This document shows positions 54,579-63,600 of a stretch of 64,000 nucleotides of DNA, piece by piece. A model generated the notes under the pieces. It had not been told where the DNA came from and made no database searches. It saw nothing but the letters and a program-made list of their open reading frames with translations. This stretch comes from Microbacterium testaceum (GTDB taxonomy: Bacteria > Actinomycetota > Actinomycetes > Actinomycetales > Microbacteriaceae). The DNA is taken from NCBI RefSeq assembly GCF_029761935.1, contig NZ_CP121699.1:2604001-2668000 (forward strand). The letters run 5' to 3'. How positions within the stretch are numbered: position 1 is the stretch's first letter; each line of letters starts with the position of its first letter. The position numbers and the translations under genes are program-made.

Positions 54579-55608
54579 CGACAAAGCGGCGCGCACGGCG
54601 AACATCTTCGATGTCGCCCGGTTGGCGGGCGTCTCGCACCAGACGGTCTCGCGCGTGCTCAACAACATGCCGAACGTGCGTCCCGCCACCCGAGCACGCG
54701 TCGAGCAGGCCATCGCCCAGCTGCGGTACAGCCCCTCGCCGGCGGCGCGCGCCCTCGTGACGCGGCGCACCCGCACGATCGGTCTGGTCACCCCGGGCAA
54801 CGTCGACTACGGTCCCTCGTCTATCGCCATGAACTTCAACTTCGCCGCGCGCGCGGCGCGGTACAACGTGGATGCCATCAGCTCCCCGCAGAGCGACGCG
54901 GTCGCTGTGCGCGCCGCGATCGACGGTCTTCTCAAACAGCGCGTGGATGCCATCGTGCTCATCGTCGTCGACACCGAGGTGCTGGCATCCGTCCAGGCCC
55001 TCGACCTGGACATCCCCATCGTCGCCTCGGCCACGACCAGTCGTCCGCACCCTCGGCTCGTCGCGATCGATCAGTATCGCGCGGGCCGCAGCGCCGTGCG
55101 GCACCTGCGCGAGGCGGGGTACGGTCCGATCCGTCATATCGCCGGTCCCGCGCGCAACCCCGACGCGGTGGAGCGCATCCGCGGATGGCGCGAGGAGCTC
55201 GCGTCCTCGCGCAGCGAATCGACCGCCCTCGTCCACGGCGACTGGTCGGCCGAGAGCGGCTACCGCATCGCGAGCGAGGCCGACATCGCCCCCGGCGAGG
55301 GGATCTTCGTCGCCAACGACCACATGGCGATCGGTGTGCTCTCGGCCCTGCGCGAACGCGGACTGCGGGTGCCCGAGGACGTCGGTGTCGTCGGGGTCGA
55401 CGACGTCCCCGAGGCGGCGTTCCTGTACCCGTCGCTGACGACCGTGCGGCAGGACTTCGCGGCCCTGGGCGAGATCCTCATGCAGAAGGTGCTGTTGGCC
55501 GTCGAAGAACCCGACACGGTGAGCGAGAGCACGCCGCTGCCCACGCGCCTCATCGTGCGCGACTCGGCGCCGGTCGAACGGCCCGTGGGGTCACGCCGCT
55601 CCCGCTGA
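54571..55608 (+). CDS. LacI-family repressor of the furanose transporter / GH43 regulon
   Basis: 345-aa regulator. HTH is IFDVARLAGVSHQTVSRVLN (about residues 12-31), then the hinge LRYSPSPAARALVTRRTRTI and a sugar-binding core with GVVGVDDVPEAAFLYPSLTT. The ATG has GAGG upstream and overlaps the ATPase gene, so both are co-translated. Presumed to bind TGTGAGCGCTAACA sites before ytfQ, before its own operon and before the GH43 gene directly downstream. Inducer unknown, probably arabinose- or galactofuranose-related. Confidence 0.94.
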   Translation: MADDKAARTANIFDVARLAGVSHQTVSRVLNNMPNVRPATRARVEQAIAQLRYSPSPAARALVTRRTRTIGLVTPGNVDYGPSSIAMNFNFAARAARYNVDAISSPQSDAVAVRAAIDGLLKQRVDAIVLIVVDTEVLASVQALDLDIPIVASATTSRPHPRLVAIDQYRAGRSAVRHLREAGYGPIRHIAGPARNPDAVERIRGWREELASSRSESTALVHGDWSAESGYRIASEADIAPGEGIFVANDHMAIGVLSALRERGLRVPEDVGVVGVDDVPEAAFLYPSLTTVRQDFAALGEILMQKVLLAVEEPDTVSESTPLPTRLIVRDSAPVERPVGSRRSR

Positions 55609-55754
55609 CCTCGAGCTCGCCGCCGGTGCAGCGGGGTGATCGGGGCGGCCCGAGACCCCACCGCCCGCGCGCCGAGAACGTCAGCGGAGCGGGATGCCGC
55701 GGTGGCCGGGAAACGCGATGTGATGACATGCCATCGGGGCGCCGGGCCTACTGC

Positions 55755-55800
55755 TGTTGACGTAACCATGCTGGTGGTCTGGGCGTGTGAGCGCTAACAT
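55755..55800 (+). promoter_or_regulatory. GH43 promoter with two different LacI-type operators
   Basis: TGTTGACGTAACCA (55755-55768) matches the TGTTGACGTCAACA class of the GH30/GH51 operons in 11 of 14 bases (the differences are in the right arm). TGTGAGCGCTAACA (55786-55799) is identical to the ytfQ operator. TAACAT (55795-55800) is the likely -10, as at ytfQ. This places the GH43 gene under two repressors. No other element is evident in 55609-55754. Confidence 0.72.
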
Positions 55801-55861
55801 GCGAGGACCGTCGAAGACGACGGTTCCTGCAATGACGCACCCACGAGAGGACCCCACCCCC

Positions 55862-58800
55862 GTGACCCCTTACGATCGCTCGGCGCCGCCACGACGTCGT
55901 TCTCGCTGGACGCTCGCCGTCCCCGTCATCGCCGCCCTCGTCGCGGCACCCCTCACCGCCCCCGTGATCGCCGGCGCCGTCGCCGCCGACGCGGGCCTCG
56001 TCGCCTCCTACCCCCTCGACGAGACCTCCGGAACGGTCGCGCGCGACACCTCCGGCAACGGCCGCAACGCCACATTCGAAGGCGGCCCGACCCTGACGGG
56101 CGCTGACGGCGTCCGCCTCGACGGAAACGACGACGACGTCAAGCTGCCTAACGACATCCTCAAGGGTCTCGACTCCATCACCGTCAGCACCGACGTCATC
56201 GTGCGCCCCGAGCAGAGCGGCAACTACTTCATCTGGGGTCTCGGCAACACCAAGGCGCCGGACGGAAACGGCTACCTCTTCTCGACGGGCAACCCGGCGC
56301 GCACCGGCATCGCCCTCGGCAACTGGACCACCGAACAGAAGGGCGAGAGCACCACCGCCCTCGAGCGCGGGGTCTGGAAGAAGTTGACCTACACGCTCGA
56401 TGCGGCGTCGAAGACATCGCGTATGTACATCGACGGCGTCCAGATCGCCGAGAACACCAACACGACCTCCCTGCCGAGCATGATCGGCGGCGGAACCACG
56501 ACGGCGAACTACCTCGGCCGGTCCAACTACACCCCCGACAAGCGCCTGGCCGGAAGCCTCCGCGACTTCCGCATCTACGACCGCGCGCTCACCGCAACCG
56601 AGGTGAAGGGCCTGGTCAAGACCCCCGAGGACAGTGCCGCGGTGCAGTCCGCGCTCAGCGCGCTGGCGGTCACGAACATCGACGACGTCCGCGGCAACCT
56701 CACGCTGCCGGGCACCTCGCAGGGGCTCCCCGTCACATGGACGACCTCGAACGCCTCGGTGGTCACCGCCGACGGCGTCGTCACGCGACCGAGCGCGGAT
56801 GCGACGGTGACCCTCACGGCATCCATCACGAAGAATGCCGTCACCTCGACGCGAGCGTTCGCCGCGACCGTCCGAAAGGCCGCGCAGATCGGGCCCTTCG
56901 AGGGGTACACGTTCGCCTACTTCACGGGTAATTCCGTCGCGGGAGAGAACATCTACTTCGCGGCGAGCAACGGCAACAACGCGCTGTCGTGGACAGAGCT
57001 CAACAGCGGGCAGCCGACGCTCACCTCGACCTTCGGCGAGAAGGGTCTCCGCGACCCGTTCCTCATCCGCTCCCCCGAGGGCGACACGTTCTACCTCATC
57101 GCCACGGATCTCTCGATCGGTCGCGACGGCAACTGGGACCGCGCGCAGCGCACGGGATCGAAGTACCTCGAGGTGTGGGAGTCGCACGACCTCGTCACCT
57201 GGAGCGCTCAGCGCCACGTCAAGGTGTCGCCGGACACGGCGGGCAACACCTGGGCCCCCGAGGCCTACTGGGACGAGTCCCTCGGCCAGTACGTCGTCTT
57301 CTGGGCCTCGAAGCTCTACCCCGAGAACGACCCCAACCACACCTCGAACGTCGCCAACAGCATGCTGTACGCCACCACGCGCGACTTCGTGACCTTCAGC
57401 GACACCAAGGTCTGGCAGGGCGGCATGTCGCGCATCGACTCCACCGTCATCAAGGCGAACGGCGTCTACCAGCGCTTCACCAAGGACGAGGGCGCCGGCA
57501 CCACCGGGTGCAGCGACATCATCCAGGAGAGCTCGGCCGTGCTGACGGCACCGCTCGACCAGTGGAAGCTCGTCACCTCGTGCATCGGCAAGAAGGCCGG
57601 CACGCAGGCCGTCGAGGGACCGAGCATCTTCAAGTCGAACCCCGGCGACGTCAACGGAGACAAGTACTACCTCTTCGTCGACGAGTACGGCGGACGCGGG
57701 TACATCCCCCTCGCGACCACCGACATCGCCAACCCGGACTGGAAGGTCCCGGCCTCGTACCGCCTGCCCGGCAGCCCGCGGCACGGAACCGTCATGCCCG
57801 TCACCCAGGCCGAACTCACGGCCCTGCGTGCGAACCTTCCGCAGCCGCTCGCGGCCAACGAGAAGGGCGAGCTCCTGCGGTACGACTTCACCGACGGGTC
57901 AGGGTCGACCCTGCACGACCGCTCCGGTGCGGGGCGCGATGCGCAGATCAAGGGCAACGCCGTGTGGAACGCCGACACCCTCACCTTCGACGGCACCGAC
58001 GACTACGTCGACCTGCCCGACAACGTGCTCGCGGGCACGACCGACATCACGGTCCAGGCCGAGATGCGCGTGGACGCCGCGCAGAAGAACCCGTACTTCC
58101 TGTACGCGTTCGGAAACACCGCGCAGGATGGCACCGGCAACGGCTACCTCTTCGCGACGGGGAACAACCAGTTGCGCGGGGCGCTCACCACGGGCAACTG
58201 GTCGGGCGAGCAGAACGCGCAGTCCTCGGCCGCCCTTCCGCGCGACCGGTGGGTGAACGTCACCTACACGCTCAGCGGGTCGACGGCGCGCCTGTACCTC
58301 GACGGGCAGCAGGTGGCGGAGAACACCAACGTCACGGTGCGCCCCGGCGATATCGGCGGCGGTCGCACCCTCGCCAACTACATCGGCAAGTCGGTCTACA
58401 ACGCCGACAACCTGCTCCGTGGACAGGTTCGCGAATTCGCGCTCTACAACCGGGCGCTGTCGGCCGACGAGATCGTCGCGCAGTCGGGTAACGGATCGAT
58501 CCTCGGGGCGGTGAGCCTGCAGGACCCCAGCGTTCTCAAGGTCGCACCGATGATCGACGCCGCCACCCACACGGTGACCTTCCCCGTCAAGCCCGGAACC
58601 GACCTGACGAAGCTCCGTCCGACCTTCACGACCGCGTCGGGGACGACGGCGACCCCGGCCTCGGGGACGCTGCGCAACCTGAGCTCCCCGGTGACGGTCA
58701 CGCTCAAGACGGCGGGGCAGGATGACACGGTCTGGACGCTGACGGCAGTCGAGATGAAGAGCCCGGTCCTGCCGGGGCTGTACGCCGATCCGAACATCGC

Positions 58801-60208
58801 GGTGTTCGGCGACACGTACTACATCTACGCGACGACCGACGGCACCCCGGGCTGGGGCGGTAACACCTTCTACGTCTGGAAGTCCAAGAACCTCGTGGAC
58901 TGGACGCGGTCGGACAAGCCGTTCCTCACGCTCGACGGCGCCAAGGGCAACGTCCCCTGGGCCACCGGCAACGCGTGGGCCCCGACGATCATTGAGAAGG
59001 GCGGGAAGTACTACTTCTACTTCAGCGGCCACGAGCCGAACGCCAACCGCAAGATGATCGGTGTGGCCGTCGCAAACAGCCCCGAGGGCCCGTTCATCGC
59101 CGAGGCGCAGCCGATGATCACCAACGGCGAGAGCGTCAACAGCGGGCAGGCAATCGATCCGGCCGCGTTCCGTGATCCTCAGACCGGCAAGTACTACCTG
59201 TTCTGGGGCAACGGCAAGCCCGTCTACGGCGAGCTGTCCGACGACATGAAGAGCATCAAGGCGGGCACGATCAAGCCGATCACCGGTCTGCCGGACTTCC
59301 GAGAGGGGCTCTTCATGAACTTCCGAGACGGGACGTACCACCTGACGTACTCGATCGACGACACCGGATCCCCCGACTACCGCGTCGGCTACGCCACGTC
59401 GACGAGCATCGACGGACCGTGGACCTACCGCGGCATCCTGCTGCAGAAGGATCCTTCGCAGGGCATCCTCGGACCGGCGCACAGCTCGATCATCAACGTG
59501 CCCGGCACCGATGAGTGGTATATCGCATACCACCGCTTCGCGATCCCCGGCGGTGGCGGGACCAACCGCGAGACGACGATCGACCGGATCCAGATCGGCT
59601 CCGATGGGCTCTTCCAGACCGTGAAACCGACGCTCACCAGCGTCGCCCCGCGCGAGGTCCCCACGGAGACGAACCCGGAGCCGAGCCCGTCGCCGTCGCC
59701 CAGCGGTTCCTCGACCGGGAGCCCGTCGCCCGCGCCGAGCGATGCGCCCACCGGGACACCGTCGCCGACCGTCGCCCCGACGGGGCAGCCCACGGCGCAG
59801 CCGACGGCGTCTCCGGCTGGGCCCTCGGCCTCGACGTCGACGTCGACCGTCGAGCGCGGCGGCACGGTGCGGGTGACCGTGGCGGGCCTGAAGGCCGGTG
59901 AGCAGGTCACCGCCGAACTGCGCAGCACGCCGATCCGCATCGCCGGCATCCCCGTCGCCGACGCGGCAGGTCGGGTCGTCTTCGACGTCCGCATCCCCGC
60001 GGACCTCGAAGCGGGCGCGCACACGATCGTCGTCTTCGCGGCGGATGGCTCGATCATCCAGCGTCTGCCGATCACGGTCGTGCCGAAGGGTCAGCTCGCC
60101 GCCACCGGTGCGCAGGGCCCGCTCGGGGGAGTGCTGCTGGCGACGTTCCTGCTGGTCGCGGGAGCGGCGGTCTGGATGATGCGTCGACCGCGAGGCGCCC
60201 GGGCGTAA
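55862..60208 (+). CDS. Secreted, surface-anchored bimodular GH43 glycosidase with two LamG domains
   Basis: 1448 aa counted from GTG 55862. That start is chosen because in-frame GTG 55787 and ATG 55799 lie in the operator and -10, and AGAGGA lies ten bases before 55862; ATG 55832 is an alternative. Basic signal peptide, then LamG (about 47-253), Ig-like (about 260-340), GH43-1 (about 345-647: LRDPFLI, IDSTVIK, VEGPSIF holding Asp, Asp and Glu), LamG-2 (about 667-873), GH43-2 (about 970-1256: YADPNIAV, AIDPAAFRD, EGLFMNF), a Pro/Ser/Thr linker, an Ig-like domain and LAATG (about 1412-1416), helix and RRPRGARA. GH43 enzymes mostly remove alpha-L-arabinofuranosyl units; two different modules suggest two linkages. 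Probably debranches arabinogalactan on the cell surface. Confidence 0.9.
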   Translation: MTPYDRSAPPRRRSRWTLAVPVIAALVAAPLTAPVIAGAVAADAGLVASYPLDETSGTVARDTSGNGRNATFEGGPTLTGADGVRLDGNDDDVKLPNDILKGLDSITVSTDVIVRPEQSGNYFIWGLGNTKAPDGNGYLFSTGNPARTGIALGNWTTEQKGESTTALERGVWKKLTYTLDAASKTSRMYIDGVQIAENTNTTSLPSMIGGGTTTANYLGRSNYTPDKRLAGSLRDFRIYDRALTATEVKGLVKTPEDSAAVQSALSALAVTNIDDVRGNLTLPGTSQGLPVTWTTSNASVVTADGVVTRPSADATVTLTASITKNAVTSTRAFAATVRKAAQIGPFEGYTFAYFTGNSVAGENIYFAASNGNNALSWTELNSGQPTLTSTFGEKGLRDPFLIRSPEGDTFYLIATDLSIGRDGNWDRAQRTGSKYLEVWESHDLVTWSAQRHVKVSPDTAGNTWAPEAYWDESLGQYVVFWASKLYPENDPNHTSNVANSMLYATTRDFVTFSDTKVWQGGMSRIDSTVIKANGVYQRFTKDEGAGTTGCSDIIQESSAVLTAPLDQWKLVTSCIGKKAGTQAVEGPSIFKSNPGDVNGDKYYLFVDEYGGRGYIPLATTDIANPDWKVPASYRLPGSPRHGTVMPVTQAELTALRANLPQPLAANEKGELLRYDFTDGSGSTLHDRSGAGRDAQIKGNAVWNADTLTFDGTDDYVDLPDNVLAGTTDITVQAEMRVDAAQKNPYFLYAFGNTAQDGTGNGYLFATGNNQLRGALTTGNWSGEQNAQSSAALPRDRWVNVTYTLSGSTARLYLDGQQVAENTNVTVRPGDIGGGRTLANYIGKSVYNADNLLRGQVREFALYNRALSADEIVAQSGNGSILGAVSLQDPSVLKVAPMIDAATHTVTFPVKPGTDLTKLRPTFTTASGTTATPASGTLRNLSSPVTVTLKTAGQDDTVWTLTAVEMKSPVLPGLYADPNIAVFGDTYYIYATTDGTPGWGGNTFYVWKSKNLVDWTRSDKPFLTLDGAKGNVPWATGNAWAPTIIEKGGKYYFYFSGHEPNANRKMIGVAVANSPEGPFIAEAQPMITNGESVNSGQAIDPAAFRDPQTGKYYLFWGNGKPVYGELSDDMKSIKAGTIKPITGLPDFREGLFMNFRDGTYHLTYSIDDTGSPDYRVGYATSTSIDGPWTYRGILLQKDPSQGILGPAHSSIINVPGTDEWYIAYHRFAIPGGGGTNRETTIDRIQIGSDGLFQTVKPTLTSVAPREVPTETNPEPSPSPSPSGSSTGSPSPAPSDAPTGTPSPTVAPTGQPTAQPTASPAGPSASTSTSTVERGGTVRVTVAGLKAGEQVTAELRSTPIRIAGIPVADAAGRVVFDVRIPADLEAGAHTIVVFAADGSIIQRLPITVVPKGQLAATGAQGPLGGVLLATFLLVAGAAVWMMRRPRGARA

Positions 60209-60225
60209 GTCTCGGACCCTGAAAC

Positions 60226-60265
60226 GAGAAGGACCCCGGATGCCATGGCATCCGGGGTCCTTCTC
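60226..60265. terminator. Perfect 40-bp palindromic bidirectional terminator
   Basis: GAGAAGGACCCCGGATGCCA followed by its exact reverse complement. Between the convergent GH43 and citrate-transporter genes, with AAACGAGAAGG / CCTTCTC ends. Extruded as RNA it makes a very stable stem in either direction. Confidence 0.88.
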
Positions 60266-60274
60266 CGTTCGGTG

Positions 60275-61801
60275 TCAGCCCAGCAGCGGCACCGCGCCCA
60301 CGAGCACGCCCACCGCCAGCATGACGAGCGAGACGACCGTCGCGCGCCACAGCACCTTCTTGTGGTGGTCGCCGAGGTTGACCCCGGCCAGCGAGACGAG
60401 CAGCAGGATCGCGGGGACCAGCGGGCTCTGCAGGTGCACCGGCTGGCCGGTGATCGAGGCGCGGGCCATCTCGACCGGGGCGATGCCGTAGTTCGCGGCG
60501 CTCTCGGCGAGCACCGGGAGGATGCCGAAGTAGAACGCGTCGTTCGACATGAAGAACGTGAACGGGATCGACAGCACACCGGTGATGACGGCGAGGAACG
60601 GCCCCATCGACGAGGGGATGACCTGGGTGATCCAGTCGGCCATGGCGGTGACCATGCCCGTGCCGTTGAGCACGCCGACCAGCACACCGGCCGCGAGCAC
60701 CATCGACACGACCCCGACGATGCTGGGCGCGTGGGCGACGATCTCGTCGGCCTGCGAGCGCAGCTTCGGGAAGTTGACCACGAGCGCGATCGCGGCGCCG
60801 ACCATGAACACGAAGGCCAGGGGGAACAGGTCGAGCACGAGCAGCACCATCACCGCGACGGTCAACGCGAGGTTGAACCAGATGAGCTTGGGGCGCAGGG
60901 TCGCCCGGTTGGGGTCGAGCATCGTGTCGGCCATCGCGGTGTCGGCGGCCTCCATGAGCTGCGGGGCGGCGACGGCTCCCTGTCCACCGCGGACGGTGAC
61001 GATGTTGCCGGTGCGCAACGACGCGAGGGCGCCGGGCTTGTGCTCGGCTCCGCGGAAGATCTTCGGGGCGCCGAGGCGACCGAAGCCTCCTGTGCCGTCG
61101 ATCTTGGCGGTGTCGATCGAGCCGGCCAGGCGCTTGCGCTCCGACAGGCCGAGGAACCAGGCGAAGGCGAGCGAGACGACCAGGCCCGCGAGCAGCGAGG
61201 GGATCATCGGCACGAAGACGTCGGTGGGCTGAAGCCCCAGGGCGGTGGCGGCGCGAACGGTCGGGCCACCCCACGGCACGATGTTCAGCGTGCCGTTCAT
61301 GAGGCCCGCGACGCAGGTGAGCACGACGGGGCTCATACCCAGGCGCAGGTAGAGCGGCAGCATCGCCGAGGTGGTGATGATGAAGGTGGTCGAGCCGTCG
61401 CCATCGAGCGAGACCGCGCCCGCGAGGATCGCCGTACCGAGCACGATCTTGGCCGGGTCGTTCCCGAGGAAGCGCGTGATCACACGGATCAGCGGGTCGA
61501 ACAGCCCGACGTCGATCATGATGCCGAAGTACATGATGGCGAACAGCAGCAGCGCCGCCGTGGGGGCCATCTTGCCGATCGCGTCGATCACCATGTCGCC
61601 GAGGCCGAAGCCGGCGCCCGCGATGAGGCCGAACACGGTGGGCACGATGATGAGGGCGACCATCGGGGTCATTCGTCGCGTCATGATCAGCGCCATGAAC
61701 GACAGGACCATGAGGAAGCCGAGGGCGACGAGCACACCGTCGGCGGGCGTGTAGGCCACCGCGTACTCTTCGGCTTCGGCCGCAAGGATCAGGGGGGTCA
61801 T
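60275..61801 (-). CDS. CitMHS-family citrate:Mg2+ (metal) transporter
   Basis: 508-aa polytopic symporter importing citrate complexed with a divalent metal. The fold starts VLVALGFLMVLSFMALIMTRRMTPM; ILAGAVSLDGDGSTTFIIT and MNGTLNIVPWGGPTVRAA are typical, and a second repeat has STPFTFFMSNDAFYFGILPV-like sequence. ATG 61799-61801 with GAAGGAG. Divergent to a CitA-type sensor kinase, the standard arrangement for citrate-induced transport. Confidence 0.93.
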   Translation of the reverse strand: MTPLILAAEAEEYAVAYTPADGVLVALGFLMVLSFMALIMTRRMTPMVALIIVPTVFGLIAGAGFGLGDMVIDAIGKMAPTAALLLFAIMYFGIMIDVGLFDPLIRVITRFLGNDPAKIVLGTAILAGAVSLDGDGSTTFIITTSAMLPLYLRLGMSPVVLTCVAGLMNGTLNIVPWGGPTVRAATALGLQPTDVFVPMIPSLLAGLVVSLAFAWFLGLSERKRLAGSIDTAKIDGTGGFGRLGAPKIFRGAEHKPGALASLRTGNIVTVRGGQGAVAAPQLMEAADTAMADTMLDPNRATLRPKLIWFNLALTVAVMVLLVLDLFPLAFVFMVGAAIALVVNFPKLRSQADEIVAHAPSIVGVVSMVLAAGVLVGVLNGTGMVTAMADWITQVIPSSMGPFLAVITGVLSIPFTFFMSNDAFYFGILPVLAESAANYGIAPVEMARASITGQPVHLQSPLVPAILLLVSLAGVNLGDHHKKVLWRATVVSLVMLAVGVLVGAVPLLG

Positions 61802-61968
61802 CGCGACTCCTTCGTCGTGGATGCCGGCACGGGGCGCGCCGTCGATTCGGTGACACTACGGATGCGGGGTGCTCAGCCGCGCGCTTGCTCGCATTGCGGG
61901 GCGTTATGCGCGTACCGTGTGTTCTGCGCATTTCGCGCACGATGGTGTCGCGGAGCGAGGAGGTGCGC

Positions 61969-63600
61969 ATGAGGTTCGCCACGCGAATGCTCCTCGTGCA
62001 GATCGCCACCCAGCTGGTGGTCGTGGCCGTCTGCACCGCCGTCTTCGCGTGGCTCGGCGTGCAGCAGCTCAAGGCCGAGGCGGATTCCTCGGCCCTCAAC
62101 ATCGCCCGCTCCGTGGCCGAAGCGCCCGAGGTGCGCGAGCGCGTGGCACAGTACTCGGCCGATCCCGGCACTCCGGATGCCGCGGGCCTCCGCGGCGGCG
62201 AGCTGCAGCAGTACGCGGCCGACGTGACCGCCCGCACGCAGGGCTTGTTCGTCGTGATCACCGACGACCACGGCATCCGTCTCGCGCACCCCGATCCGGA
62301 CCGCTTGGGCGAGGTCGTCAGCACGAGCTTCGTCGACGCGCTCGCCGGGCGCGAGGTCGTGACGTGGGAGACAGGGACGCTCGGCGAATCGGCCCGCGCC
62401 AAAGTGCCGGTGTATCCGCCCGGTGGGGGAGCGCCCGTGGGCGAGGTGAGCGTCGGTTTCGAGCGCGCGAGCGTGTTCGACGACCTCCCGGCCCTCATCG
62501 GTGGGATCGCGGTCGCCGTGGCGCTCGCCGTGGCGATCGGGGCCGTGGTCGCCCTGCTGATGCGCCGCCGACTCGAGCGACTGACCCTCGGCGTCCAGCC
62601 CGAAGAGCTGGTGTCGCTCGTGCAGACGCAGACCGCCGTTCTCGAGAGCGCCGACGAGGGAGTGCTCGCCCTCGACGACGCGGGTGTCGTGCGGGTGTGC
62701 ACGCCCTCCGCCGAGCGGCTCCTCGGGATCACGGATGCCGTGGGCCACCGCCTCGACGAGCTGGGCCTCCCGGCGGCCGTCGTCGACGCTCTGTCGGAAT
62801 CGGGTTCGTCGAGCGGCCTCCCGCTGGGTGATCGCGTGGTCTTCCTCGACGTGCGTCCGGTGCGCCGCGGAACGCGCACGCTCGGCCGGGTGGCGACGCT
62901 GCGGGACCGCACCGACGTCATCGCCCTCTCGGGGCGCCTCGACAGCGTGCGCGCCATGGGCGATGCCCTGCGCGTGCAGCGCCACGAGAACGCCAACCGC
63001 CTGCACGCCGCGGTGGGTCTTCTCGACGCCGGACGCACCGACGAAGCGCGAGCGTTTCTCGCCGACCTCGTCGACCGCGGGTCGGTGGACTGGGCCGTGC
63101 CCGGCATCGAACTCGTCGGCGACCCCATGCTGCAGTCGTTCCTCGGTGCCAAGGCGCTGTCGGCGCGTGAGCGCGGCGTCGCCCTGCGCGTGGCCGACGA
63201 CACGTTCTCGGCCGCCTCGATCGACGACGTCGAAGACGTGGTCGCCGTGCTCGGCAACCTCATCGACAATGCCGTGACGGCCGCGGCGTCCGCTCCCGAA
63301 CCCCGCGGGGTCGAGGTGAGCGTGCTCGACGACGCCGACGCGGTCGTGTTGACGGTGGCCGACACGGGTCCCGGCATCGCCGACGTCGAGGCGATCTTCG
63401 CGCCGCGCGAGCGCGGAGATGATCCGGATGCCGTGCACGGACTCGGCATCGGACTCCCGCTCTCGCGCGAGTTCGCCCGGCGCCGGGGCGGCGAGGTGTG
63501 GGTGGTCGACGCGGGCGGCGGTGACCACGGCGCGGTGGTGGCGGCGCGACTGCCAGGCGTGCGAGGCGGGACGAGCGAGCGAGAGGGAACGAGCGAGTGA
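61969..63600 (+). CDS. CitA/DcuS-family sensor histidine kinase
   Basis: 543-aa membrane sensor. TM1 (about residues 9-29), an extracellular PAS-like domain (about 30-170, with GLFVVITDDHGIRLAHPDP, the di/tricarboxylate sensor fold), TM2 (about 175-200), a cytoplasmic PAS domain and the kinase core. The phosphorylated His is in VQRHENANRLHAAVGLL, with ATPase motifs LGNLIDNAVTAA, DTGPGIAD and HGLGIGLPL. GAGGAG before ATG 61969; earlier in-frame starts lack it. Divergent to the citrate transporter and overlapping the response-regulator start (GTGA). Likely senses extracellular citrate. Confidence 0.94.
   Translation: MRFATRMLLVQIATQLVVVAVCTAVFAWLGVQQLKAEADSSALNIARSVAEAPEVRERVAQYSADPGTPDAAGLRGGELQQYAADVTARTQGLFVVITDDHGIRLAHPDPDRLGEVVSTSFVDALAGREVVTWETGTLGESARAKVPVYPPGGGAPVGEVSVGFERASVFDDLPALIGGIAVAVALAVAIGAVVALLMRRRLERLTLGVQPEELVSLVQTQTAVLESADEGVLALDDAGVVRVCTPSAERLLGITDAVGHRLDELGLPAAVVDALSESGSSSGLPLGDRVVFLDVRPVRRGTRTLGRVATLRDRTDVIALSGRLDSVRAMGDALRVQRHENANRLHAAVGLLDAGRTDEARAFLADLVDRGSVDWAVPGIELVGDPMLQSFLGAKALSARERGVALRVADDTFSAASIDDVEDVVAVLGNLIDNAVTAAASAPEPRGVEVSVLDDADAVVLTVADTGPGIADVEAIFAPRERGDDPDAVHGLGIGLPLSREFARRRGGEVWVVDAGGGDHGAVVAARLPGVRGGTSEREGTSE

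Noticed and set aside
55787..55861. Upstream starts of the GH43 gene (GTG 55787, ATG 55799)
   Set aside because: Both codons lie within the operator or -10 box and so would precede the transcript; 55862 also gives a cleaner signal peptide.
55748..57784. 678-codon minus-strand open frame overlapping the GH43 gene
   Set aside because: Antisense shadow; it would also cross the GH43 promoter and operators.
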